Source of the DNA: Actinomycetota bacterium | Lineage (GTDB): Bacteria; Actinomycetota; Actinomycetes; Streptosporangiales; Streptosporangiaceae | Direction: 5' to 3' | Assembly: GCA_003168295.1 (NCBI GenBank) | Contig: PMST01000508.1 | Coordinates: forward strand, 15,983 to 21,357 | DNA length: 5,375 bases | The notes under the pieces: model-generated | Database searches by the model: none | What the model was told of the DNA's origin: nothing | The model's input: the letters and a program-made list of their open reading frames with translations, nothing else | In this document: positions 1 to 5,356 of the stretch, piece by piece | Layout: the number at the start of each line of letters is the position of its first letter | Numbering within the stretch: position 1 is the stretch's first letter | Program-made: the position numbers and the translations under genes

Positions 1-894
1 TGGCTGTGGGCGCGGGCGGGGATGGCGGACAGCGTGGACACCTTGTTCGTGGACGAGGCGGGGCAGCTGTCGCTGGCCAACGTGCTGGCGGTGGCCGGGG
101 CGGCGCGGAACCTGGTGCTGCTGGGCGACCCGCAGCAGTTGGCCCAGCCGAGTCACGCCACCCACCCGCCGGGCGCGGGCGTCTCGGCGCTTGAGCACAT
201 CCTGGGCGAGCGGGCGACGATGCCCGAGGGGGCCGGGCTGCTGCTCGACCAGACCTGGCGGATGCACCCGGACCTGTGCCGGTTCACCTCAGAGGCCTTC
301 TACGACGGGAAGCTGCACGGGGTGGACGGGCTCGAGCGCCAGGAAATCCTGGGTTTCGGGGCGGGGCTGCGGATCGTGGAGGTGGCGCATCAGGGAAACA
401 CCAACGCCTCGCCGGAGGAGGCTCGCGAGGTGGCGCGGCTGACAGGGCAGCTGACTGGGTGCACGTGGCGGGACTCCGGCGGGGCCGAGCGGGCTGTCGG
501 TAGTGGCGACATCCTGGTCGTGACGCCTTACAACGCGCAGATCCGGGCCATCCAGGGCGCGCTGGCGGCCACCGGGCAGGCCGGGTTCGGGGTCGGGACG
601 GTGGACAAGTTCCAGGGGCGCGAGGCACCGGTGGTGATCTACTCCATGGCCACCTCGTCGGCGGACCTGGCGCCTCGCGGCATGGAGTTCCTGTACGACC
701 TGCACCGGCTGAACGTCGCGACCTCACGCGCCCGGGCCCTGGCCATCATCGTGGCCAGCCCGGACCTGATCCGGGTGTCCTGCCGGACCCCGCCCCAGAT
801 GGTCCTGGCCAACGCGCTGTGCCGGGCCTGGGAAACGGGCCGGGCTTGCGCGCGGCCGCACCCGGTGTTATCGTTTTTCGATAGTATCGATTAA
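1..894 (+). CDS. C-terminal part of TM0106-family RecB-like nuclease/SF1 helicase (5' end outside window)
   Basis: The reading frame is open from base 1, so the gene starts upstream; the ATG at 22 is internal. About 297 residues are visible and carry the second half of a superfamily 1 (Upf1/DNA2-like, AAA_11/AAA_12) helicase: motif II VDEAGQ near nt 49-66, motif III GDPQQL near 124-141, a WRMHPDLCRFTSEAFYDG segment near 259, motif V VDKFQGREAP near 601-630, and motif VI LNVATSRARA near 709-738. Walker A would lie upstream. The spacing and the phrases GMEFLYDLHRLNVATSRAR and CRTPPQMVLANALCR match what I know of the TM0106-type proteins (TIGR03491), where a RecB-like nuclease precedes the helicase; the nuclease part is not visible, so that assignment is inference. 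Expected role: ATP-driven nucleic acid unwinding or processing in the cytoplasm. The TAA stop (892-894) lies within a palindromic site serving the next gene. A different SF1B helicase subfamily is the main alternative. Confidence 0.9.
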   Translation, partial: WLWARAGMADSVDTLFVDEAGQLSLANVLAVAGAARNLVLLGDPQQLAQPSHATHPPGAGVSALEHILGERATMPEGAGLLLDQTWRMHPDLCRFTSEAFYDGKLHGVDGLERQEILGFGAGLRIVEVAHQGNTNASPEEAREVARLTGQLTGCTWRDSGGAERAVGSGDILVVTPYNAQIRAIQGALAATGQAGFGVGTVDKFQGREAPVVIYSMATSSADLAPRGMEFLYDLHRLNVATSRARALAIIVASPDLIRVSCRTPPQMVLANALCRAWETGRACARPHPVLSFFDSID

Positions 895-900
895 CGATAA
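868..900. promoter_or_regulatory. Double palindromic operator candidate, TATCG-N5-CGATA twice
   Basis: Two 15-bp dyads lie side by side, separated by one G: TATCGTTTTTCGATA at 869-883 and TATCGATTAACGATA at 885-899. The whole 33 bp is also a near-perfect inverted repeat, with TTATCGTT at 868-875 mirrored by AACGATAA at 893-900 and an inner CGATA-G-TATCG. It is markedly AT-rich in a GC-rich context, ends 10 bp before the ATG at 911, and covers the stop codon of the helicase gene. Position and symmetry suggest binding of two regulator dimers. The natural candidate is the small HTH protein encoded two genes on (1579-1815), giving autorepression; that link is inference. A weak hairpin terminator for the helicase transcript is an alternative. 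Confidence 0.65.
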
Positions 901-905
901 GGGGG
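899..905 (+). promoter_or_regulatory. Ribosome binding site of the DUF2975 gene
   Basis: AAGGGGG lies five bases before the ATG at 911. It supports that start and abuts the palindromic operator, so a bound repressor could also cover the region next to the initiation site on DNA. Confidence 0.6.
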
Positions 906-910
906 CTGTC

Positions 911-1582
911 ATGCGACCAGATCTTGACGCCGCTCCGGATCAGGGCACTGACACTAAGCTCACCGCGCCGCTCGGCGGCGCGGTCAAGTTCATCTTGATC
1001 CTGGCGGCGGTGCTGCTGGCTATCGTGCTCATATTCGCTGTCTTCGGAAAGATCGGGTTGTTCGGGCTCGGGTCCGGACGTGCGTGTTCCGGCGCGCGGA
1101 CGAACGGGATAGCGGTCACCGCCACCGCGGGGCCGCTGGCGCACCTGCGGTCCGGGGTGACCTCCGGCGGCGGCCAGGTATTGCTGTGCGCCAGCCATCC
1201 GACCGCCGGCCAGCGGGTGCTGGTGTCCCTGACCCAGGTACCCGAGATCGCGCTGTACCTGGCCGTCGTCCTGCTGCTGGCGCAGTTGCTGCGCGGTATC
1301 CGCGCGGCCGGGCCGTTCGCGGTGACCGTGGCCCGGCGGCTGCGTTTCCTCGGCTGGTTCGTCCTGGCCGGGTCCCTGGTCGTGGCGGTCGGCCAGAGCG
1401 TGGCGCAGAGCGCCTTCGCCTCGACCGTGGTCACCGGTTCCGTGCCTGCGGTGCGCAACGCGGTGGACGCCGGGATCGCGGTCCTGTTCGTGCCGCTGCT
1501 CATCGCGTGCGGGCTGCTGACACTGGCGCGGGTGATCCGCGTCGGCGCGCGGATGAGCGACGACCTCGCGGGCACGGTGTGA
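911..1582 (+). CDS. DUF2975-type four-helix membrane protein (YoaS-like)
   Basis: A 223-residue protein with four hydrophobic segments at about residues 25-46, 112-129, 146-165 and 186-208. Between helices 1 and 2 is a loop of roughly 65 residues containing two cysteines (C59, C93) that could pair if the loop faces outward. After helix 2 comes GPFAVTVARRLRFLGW, which resembles the conserved PF...RL...GW stretch of DUF2975 proteins. The immediately following gene is a YozG-like HTH regulator, the standard partner of DUF2975 proteins (as in the Bacillus yoaS-yozG pair), which strengthens the family call. The biochemical role of the family is not established; a membrane sensor or a target of its HTH partner is inference. 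The start at 911 has a good AAGGGGG ribosome site. Codons 18-25 contain a very stable hairpin sequence. The stop overlaps the next start as GTGA, implying translational coupling. Confidence 0.8.
   Translation: MRPDLDAAPDQGTDTKLTAPLGGAVKFILILAAVLLAIVLIFAVFGKIGLFGLGSGRACSGARTNGIAVTATAGPLAHLRSGVTSGGGQVLLCASHPTAGQRVLVSLTQVPEIALYLAVVLLLAQLLRGIRAAGPFAVTVARRLRFLGWFVLAGSLVVAVGQSVAQSAFASTVVTGSVPAVRNAVDAGIAVLFVPLLIACGLLTLARVIRVGARMSDDLAGTV
962..984. repeat. 10-bp perfect inverted repeat within the start of the DUF2975 coding region
   Basis: ACCGCGCCGC (962-971) is mirrored exactly by GCGGCGCGGT (975-984) around a three-base TCG centre. In mRNA this would form an all but fully GC 10-bp stem about 50 nt after the start codon. 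It may simply reflect GC-rich codons for LTAPLGGAV, but its length and perfection make an effect on elongation or mRNA folding possible. Confidence 0.5.
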
Positions 1583-1815
1583 CGGCGGCCGACCCAGGGC
1601 CCGAACACGCCATCGAGATTCACCTAGATGAGCTGCTGGCCGCGCGGGGCATGACGCTCACCCAGCTTTCCGAGCAGGTGGGGGTCACCATCGTGAACCT
1701 GTCGATCCTCAAGAACGGGCGCGCCAAGGCGATCAGGTTCAGCACCCTGACCAAGCTCTGCGAGGCGCTGGACTGCCAGCCAGGCGACCTGCTGAGCTGG
1801 CGCAAGGGGGACTAG
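1579..1815 (+). CDS. YozG-like Cro/C1-type HTH transcriptional regulator
   Basis: A 78-residue protein beginning at GTG 1579, which overlaps the preceding TGA (GTGA), so translation is probably coupled to the membrane-protein gene. The same frame is open much further upstream, but only as a shadow of that gene. Residues 12-25 (IEIHLDELLAARGM) lead into the HTH: first helix about 27-35 (TLTQLSEQV), recognition helix about 38-46 ending in LKNGRAKAIRF, then TLTKLCEALDCQPGDLL at 56-72. This whole pattern is characteristic of the small YozG/HTH_26 regulators that accompany DUF2975 genes. Expected role: dimeric DNA-binding repressor in the cytoplasm. The double TATCG palindrome upstream of the pair is its most likely target (inference). 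Length is normal for the family (about 65-85 residues). Confidence 0.88.
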   Translation: MTAADPGPEHAIEIHLDELLAARGMTLTQLSEQVGVTIVNLSILKNGRAKAIRFSTLTKLCEALDCQPGDLLSWRKGD

Positions 1816-1827
1816 AAGGATCCGGGG

Positions 1828-1875
1828 CCCAGGCCTGGCGAGGAGCGACCATGAGCAGGTGGCGACGGGCCTGGG
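1828..1875. terminator. Weak candidate terminator between convergent genes
   Basis: CCCAGGCC at 1828-1835 can pair with GGCCTGGG at 1868-1875 around a 32-base loop, and CCAGGCCTGG at 1829-1838 is itself a palindrome. The structure fills the short gap between the HTH gene and the convergent hydrolase gene, where termination on both strands would be expected. There is no T run and the loop is long, so the call is tentative. Confidence 0.2.
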
Positions 1876-2724
1876 TCACGGCGCCAGGAGCAGGTCGGCG
1901 TACAGCCCGAGGTGATCTGAGGCGTACCCGGGGCCGCTGGGCAGCTCGACCTTGCCGGTGAGCAGCAGTCCCGCGGATTCTGCCTTGACTCCGGTCGCGG
2001 TCAGGATGAAGTCGATGCAGTGCGGCGTCTTGCCCGCCGGGAGATACTCGGCGCGGAACGTCGGCGGGCACTTGCCTTCGAACGCGTCGGCCAGCCCCGT
2101 CTCGGCCATGAAATCGTCGAACAGGGAACTATCACGGTCCACGTTGAAGTCGCCGCACACCACCGCCGGGCCACCGACGCCGCGCACAGTCCGCGCCAGG
2201 GCGGACAGCTGGGCGTGGTGCAGCGGGTAGAACCGGTTTGTCCGCGACCAGTCCCCGTCCCAGTTGGCCACGGGATGGGTGTTGACGACGCAGAGCCCGG
2301 GGTGCGTCAGCCGAGTCGCGAGGGCGCCTTTTAGCCGGGCCGCGGAGCGGACGTGCGGGGGCAGGCCGGGAGCCTCGGGCGGGGTGCCGAAGCTCTGGTA
2401 GTCACGGCCGGACACCGGCAGCCGCGAGAACGTCACCAGGCCGCCGGCCGGACCGAGCGCCGCGGGCCGGTAGCTCGCGTGCCGGAACGAGCGCATCCGC
2501 CGGGCCAGCAGCCACAGGTGCCAGTAGGTGAACACCTCCTGGAAACACACGACATCGGCTTGGCCGGCCTCAAATTCAGCGCCGATCACCGCGTAGCGAC
2601 GGGCCAGTTGCGAGGCCCGGATAGCAACGCCCCAGGTGTTGAGGGTCGCGACCCTCACGTGGGGTGTCAGCTGTTCGGCCATGGCGATGACCATACCGGC
2701 CGGGAGCTTGACGCTCCGGACCAT
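1876..2724 (-). CDS. Endonuclease/exonuclease/phosphatase-family hydrolase, sphingomyelinase-like
   Basis: A 282-residue protein with the full set of catalytic signatures of the Mg-dependent EEP fold (DNase I/neutral sphingomyelinase superfamily): TLNTWG with N29, CFQEV with E63, NTHPVAN with H150, GDFNVD with D192 and N194, CIDFIL with D238, and SDHLG with D270/H271. TLNTWG, QEVF, FSRLPV and LKGALATRL together look more like neutral sphingomyelinases than like exonuclease III. Substrate (phospholipid, sphingolipid, inositol phosphate or nucleic acid) cannot be settled from sequence. There is no convincing signal peptide or membrane helix, so a cytoplasmic location is likely. ATG codons at 2724, 2694 and 2682 are all possible starts; only a weak AGG precedes the first, and the domain begins around residue 22, so the true N-terminus may be residue 15. 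It is convergent with the HTH gene and divergent from the sigma gene, sharing an intergenic region of about 140 bp with the latter. Confidence 0.85.
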   Translation of the reverse strand: MVRSVKLPAGMVIAMAEQLTPHVRVATLNTWGVAIRASQLARRYAVIGAEFEAGQADVVCFQEVFTYWHLWLLARRMRSFRHASYRPAALGPAGGLVTFSRLPVSGRDYQSFGTPPEAPGLPPHVRSAARLKGALATRLTHPGLCVVNTHPVANWDGDWSRTNRFYPLHHAQLSALARTVRGVGGPAVVCGDFNVDRDSSLFDDFMAETGLADAFEGKCPPTFRAEYLPAGKTPHCIDFILTATGVKAESAGLLLTGKVELPSGPGYASDHLGLYADLLLAP

Positions 2725-2757
2725 GCCGGCCTGTTGTCGCCGGTCAGCGCACTAAGC

Positions 2758-2808
2758 TGCGGCGGATGGCGGTTATCGACCTCGCGGCGATTTTGCGGCG
2801 GATGGCGG
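2758..2808. repeat. Pair of 15-bp direct repeats in the divergent promoter region
   Basis: TGCGGCGGATGGCGG occurs exactly at 2758-2772 and again at 2794-2808, spaced 36 bp start to start. The second copy overlaps the proposed -35 element of the sigma gene. Repeats at this position are a plausible regulator-binding site acting on one or both divergent genes; the regulator is unknown. A recent small duplication is the alternative. Confidence 0.55.
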
Positions 2809-2821
2809 GTCTGTATATATA
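2793..2821 (+). promoter_or_regulatory. Candidate promoter for the SnoaL-domain sigma factor gene
   Basis: TTGCGG at 2793-2798 is followed after 17 bp by TATATA at 2816-2821, a conspicuous AT-rich run in this sequence. A transcript would start near 2828 and leave a leader of about 40 nt before the ATG at 2868. Spacing and both hexamers fit a primary-sigma type promoter, although the -35 element is only half consensus. Confidence 0.45.
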
Positions 2822-2867
2822 AGCCAGGGCGTGGCTGGCGTTGGCGCGGACGAGTTTGGGGTGGCCG

Positions 2868-3866
2868 ATGACGGTCAGCGAGGATTTCACCGGCCTGACC
2901 GGGCGGTTCCGGGGTGAGTTGCTGGCGCACTGCTACCGGATGCTGGGCTCGGCGCAGGAGGCCGAAGACCTGGTGCAGGAGACGTACCTGCGGGCGTGGC
3001 GGTCTTATGACGGGTTCGAGGGCCGGTCGTCGGTGCGGACCTGGCTGTACCGGATCGCGACCAACGTGTGCCTGACCGCGATCGAGCGGCGGGGCCGGCG
3101 GCCGCTGCCTTCTGGGCTGGGCGGGCCTGCCCAGGACATGGAGGCACCGCTGGTGGCGGGGCCGGAGGTGCCTTGGCTGCAGCCGTTTCCCGGCGCGCTG
3201 CTGGCCGGGGAAGGCGAGGATCCGGCCGCGGTGGCGGTGTCGCGGGCGGGTATCCGGCTCGCCTTCGTCGCGGCGCTGCAGTACCTGTCGGCCCGACAGC
3301 GCGCGGTGCTGATCTTGCGGGACGTGCTGGACTGGCCGGCCGCGCAGGTGGCGGAGCTGCTCGGCACGACGACCACGGCGGTGAACAGCGGTCTGCGCCG
3401 GGCCCGCGCCCAGCTCGCGGAGGCGCTGCCCGCCGAAGACGAGCTAGCCGAGCCCTCCGAACCGGACCGGCGGGCGGTGCTTGACCGGTTCGCCGCGGCG
3501 ATCCAGGACGCCGACGGCAGCGCGCTGGCCGAGCTGCTGCGGGAGGATGTCGCGCTGGAGATGCCCCCGCTGCTGACCTGGTTCACCGGCCGGCAGACCG
3601 TGGCGGGCTTTATCGTGGTGCACTTTCTCACCGAGCCCGGAGGGCTCCGGCTGGTTCCGGTCCTGGCGAACGGGGAGCGGGCGTTCGCGGTCTACCGGCG
3701 CGACCCAGACCGGGCGTATCACGCGCACGCCATGCTGGTGCCCACGCTCACCGCGACGGGGATCGCGCGGATCATCGCGTTCCAGGACACGGGATTGTTC
3801 GGGTCGTTCGGCCTGCCGCGGGAGTACCCTGCCGGGTCTGGACCGGCACAAGTACAGGACTACTAA
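2868..3866 (+). CDS. ECF RNA polymerase sigma factor with C-terminal SnoaL-like domain (SigX5/TIGR02960-like)
   Basis: A 332-residue sigma-70 family protein. Region 2 spans about residues 7-76 (ELLAHCYRMLGSAQEAEDLV, RAWRSYDGFEGRSSVRTWLY), a linker holds MEAPLVAGPEVPWLQPFP (91-108), region 4 spans about 128-186 (LSARQRAVLILRDVLDWPA, then the HTH LLGTTTTAVNSGLRRARAQL), and residues about 200-315 form a SnoaL/NTF2-like domain (MPPLLTWFTGR at 232-242). This order and the linker wording match the TIGR02960/SigX5 group, related in layout to ECF41 and ECF56 sigma factors, where the SnoaL-like domain modulates activity in place of a separate anti-sigma factor. I chose ATG 2868, preceded by TTGGGGTGG, over the in-frame TTG at 2841 because family members begin just before the ELTGRYRRELLAHCYRM-type segment. 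No gene follows closely on the same strand, so it appears monocistronic, with a hydrolase gene divergent upstream. Confidence 0.9.
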   Translation: MTVSEDFTGLTGRFRGELLAHCYRMLGSAQEAEDLVQETYLRAWRSYDGFEGRSSVRTWLYRIATNVCLTAIERRGRRPLPSGLGGPAQDMEAPLVAGPEVPWLQPFPGALLAGEGEDPAAVAVSRAGIRLAFVAALQYLSARQRAVLILRDVLDWPAAQVAELLGTTTTAVNSGLRRARAQLAEALPAEDELAEPSEPDRRAVLDRFAAAIQDADGSALAELLREDVALEMPPLLTWFTGRQTVAGFIVVHFLTEPGGLRLVPVLANGERAFAVYRRDPDRAYHAHAMLVPTLTATGIARIIAFQDTGLFGSFGLPREYPAGSGPAQVQDY

Positions 3867-3904
3867 GGCATAGCTCAAGTAAAACCAACCTGCCCAGCAC
3901 CACA

Positions 3905-3921
3905 GTGGTCACAAGGACCAC
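3905..3921 (+). terminator. Candidate hairpin terminator after the SnoaL-domain sigma gene
   Basis: GTGGTC (3905-3910) and GACCAC (3916-3921) form a perfect 6-bp stem with the loop ACAAG, 38 nt beyond the stop codon. An alternative pairing, ACCAC-A-GTGGT at 3899-3909, uses part of the same bases. There is no T tract, which is common for actinobacterial terminators but lowers confidence. Confidence 0.35.
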
Positions 3922-4003
3922 GCATGCAGCAGAAACGGAAGAGGCAACTCCGGTTATCGTGAAGCTCCGGGTTCCGCGGCGGATCCAGTGCATCCCCGTG
4001 CTG

Positions 4004-4057
4004 CATGCCAAGTCCGAACACCGACCGGCGCGGCGGCTCACGATCGAGGCGACGGTC
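4004..4057 (+). repeat. 54-bp dispersed repeat, copy 1
   Basis: Matches 4576-4629 over 54 bases with two C/T differences (at 4025 and 4041). Weaker similarity continues on both sides: a CCCCG-TGC-like flank before it, and after it CCGG...GCCAC resumes beyond an extra segment of about 12 bases relative to copy 2. In one plus frame it reads HAKSEHRPARRLTIEATVR and stops two codons later (4064-4066). No terminal inverted repeats or target duplications are evident. Confidence 0.8.
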
Positions 4058-4575
4058 AGACTCTGAGATCCGGTCAGCCACCCTCGCTGGTTCGGGCCGG
4101 ACACCACCGAGAGAAACCATCAAGGCATCCTTCACATGCCTGAAAAACGTCGCATCCGGAAGCCGCCGCCGGCAGATCTGGCCGGCACGATGAACCCCTG
4201 AATCGCCGCCGGCGCCTCCACCCCGGACTCACCCCACTCACACCAGCAATACACACTGACCCCCTACACCTCAGTCCGGTTTGCATGGTTGTGACAACGT
4301 GCACACCCCTTTGTGCAGGGTGCCACTTCCATGCACTGGCAGCGGGCCCGCCCGGTGGCGGACGGGGCGGATGGGAAGACTGAGGGCGAATGCGGACGCG
4401 TTGCGCTACCCCGGCCGGCGCAACCGTCCATCGGGCCGGCTGGAAAGACCTATCAGCAGCCCGTATCTGGAATTCACGTGCTAGCAGGTGAGAGTGAGGT
4501 CCGGGACCCCGCCATCCTGCCCACGCAGCACCCAGCCGCGCGCACTGTGTGCGGATGCGATGGCCCCCGGTGCCA

Positions 4576-4629
4576 CATGCCAAGTCCGAACACCGATCGG
4601 CGCGGCGGCTCATGATCGAGGCGACGGTC
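4576..4629 (+). repeat. 54-bp dispersed repeat, copy 2
   Basis: Second copy of the repeat at 4004-4057, in the same orientation and 572 bp away. In the corresponding frame it reads HAKSEHRSARRLMIEATVRC and then meets TAG at 4636-4638, so both copies end an open frame at nearly the same place. Both base differences change the residue in that frame (P to S, T to M). It lies about 40 bp before the decayed sigma-gene fragment. Confidence 0.8.
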
Positions 4630-4669
4630 CGGTGCTAGCGGCCACGAAAAAATTCTCAATGACCGTTGA

Positions 4670-4807
4670 CAGTGGCGGAAGGTACGCGAGCTGGAGGTGC
4701 CGCGGGCATGGGTGGTGCGCACCGCGCTGAATACCCACGTGTCCCGGTGGCGCCGCCGTCGGCATGAGGTCGCCCTTGACAACCACGACACTGCGATGCC
4801 CGGCTAA
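4670..4807 (+). pseudogene. Decayed fragment of a SigE-family-like ECF sigma factor gene
   Basis: Translated in the frame of codon 4670, this reads QWRKVRELEVPRAWVVRTAL, then NTHVSRWRRRRHEVALDNHD, ending TAMPG and TAA (4805-4807). It is colinear, without gaps, with residues 47-79 of the intact sigma factor downstream (SWRTVSKHPAPAAWVVRTAL, NLNISRWRRRRREV). At DNA level 4709-4731 equals 5021-5043 exactly and 4742-4758 equals 5054-5070, both at an offset of 312 bp. An in-frame TGA (4667-4669) lies directly upstream and there is no recognisable start of region 2, while region 4 is absent. It corresponds only to the end of sigma region 2 and the start of the linker, so it cannot encode a working sigma factor. 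It is best read as the remnant of a tandem paralogue. A short functional peptide is unlikely. Confidence 0.75.
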
Positions 4808-4843
4808 GTAATCCCGCGGGCGCCGGTTGCGCGTTGAATAGGC

Positions 4844-5356
4844 ATGGGGACCCAACGCCTGGAGTTCGCGGAGTTCTACCGGAGCTCCAGGGACGACTGC
4901 CTGCGCACGGTCTTGATCATCGTCGGTGATCAGGACAGCGCGCAGGAGCTTGTCGCCGAGGCCTTCGCCCGGGCTTGCGCCTCCTGGCGCACCGTCAGCA
5001 AGCATCCGGCGCCTGCGGCGTGGGTGGTGCGCACCGCGCTGAACCTGAACATCTCCCGGTGGCGCCGCCGCCGCCGGGAGGTACCCCTCCCCGACACGGG
5101 CATGCTGGCAGGCCTGCCCGCGGCCGTGACGACCGTCCAGGACCCGGTCGATCCGCAGATCATGGCCGCGCTGCGACGGCTGCCCGCTCGCCAGCGGCAG
5201 GTCATCGCGCTGCGGCTGATCCTCGACCTCGATACCAGTGCCACCGCGCACGCGCTCGGCATCACGCCGAACACGGTTATGGCGCACATGGCCCGCGCTC
5301 TAGCCGCACTGCGCAGCGACCTCATTCCCGAACCACAGCAGGAGAACCAGCCATGA
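4844..5356 (+). CDS. ECF RNA polymerase sigma factor, SigE-family-like
   Basis: A 170-residue sigma factor, the usual length for the actinobacterial SigE-type group (TIGR02983-like). Region 2 covers about residues 9-77 (FYRSSRDDCLRTVLIIVGD, SAQELVAEAFARACASW, then AWVVRTALNLNISRWRRRRRE); region 4 covers about 104-158 (LRRLPARQRQVIALRLILDL, with HTH ALGITPNTVMAHMARALAAL). No extra C-terminal domain is present. Its role would be to direct RNA polymerase to a specific promoter set. ATG 4844 is the first start after an in-frame TGA (4835-4837); it lacks a good ribosome site (only AGG one base away), so a leaderless or weakly translated mRNA is possible. The stop overlaps the following ATG as ATGA, implying an operon with, and coupling to, the next gene. 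A decayed copy of part of this gene lies just upstream. Confidence 0.9.
   Translation: MGTQRLEFAEFYRSSRDDCLRTVLIIVGDQDSAQELVAEAFARACASWRTVSKHPAPAAWVVRTALNLNISRWRRRRREVPLPDTGMLAGLPAAVTTVQDPVDPQIMAALRRLPARQRQVIALRLILDLDTSATAHALGITPNTVMAHMARALAALRSDLIPEPQQENQP
5340..5344 (+). promoter_or_regulatory. Ribosome binding site of the gene starting at 5353
   Basis: AGGAG lies eight bases before ATG 5353, inside the 3' end of the sigma gene. It supports the ATGA-overlapping start as real. Confidence 0.6.

Larger units (their letters stand above)
3867..4669. other. Long stretch without a convincing intact gene
   Basis: About 800 bp following the first sigma gene. By eye it is less GC-rich than its neighbours and has many short A-containing runs. 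Open frames exist on both strands (for example minus-strand frames covering 3875-4135 and 4074-4613), but none shows a recognisable domain, a good ribosome site, or convincing codon use. It contains a hairpin near 3905, two copies of a 54-bp repeat, and a nested set of short inverted repeats at 4282-4335. The plus-strand frame ending at TGA 4064-4066 is the most protein-like piece. The stretch looks like decayed genes or intergenic repeats rather than active coding DNA. Confidence 0.5.

Noticed and set aside
1084..1578. Upstream extension of the HTH regulator frame into the DUF2975 gene
   Set aside because: The extension is an R/G-rich shadow of the membrane protein gene; the regulator domain starts after 1579, where a GTGA-overlapping start is available.
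3875..4135. Minus-strand 86-codon frame starting MKDALMV
   Set aside because: No family resemblance, and it crosses the candidate terminator and the repeat. Between the repeat copies one of the two base differences is silent in this frame, but two changes are too few to prove coding.
4168..4186. GCCGGC-N7-GCCGGC hairpin
   Set aside because: GCCGGC is self-complementary and common in GC-rich DNA; there is no gene end at this place and no T tract.
4136..4201. Short frame MPEKRRIRKPPPADLAGTMNP
   Set aside because: Only 21 codons, ribosome site too distant, no known match; not enough to call a gene.
3899..4508. Three 11-bp palindromes of 5-1-5 form (3899-3909, 4288-4298, 4498-4508)
   Set aside because: Their sequences differ from one another, and one or two such palindromes are expected by chance in this length of GC-rich DNA, so a shared site is not supported.
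4074..4613. Minus-strand 179-codon open frame across the gene-poor stretch
   Set aside because: No recognisable domain, composition rich in R/P/G/S typical of antisense frames in GC-rich DNA, and it runs through the dispersed repeat; long random frames are expected at this GC content.
4776..4781. TTGACA as -35 element for the sigma gene at 4844
   Set aside because: A consensus hexamer, but no acceptable -10 lies 16-19 bp downstream; TAAGTA at 4805 is 23 bp away. The similar TTGACA at 4666-4671 also lacks a -10 partner.
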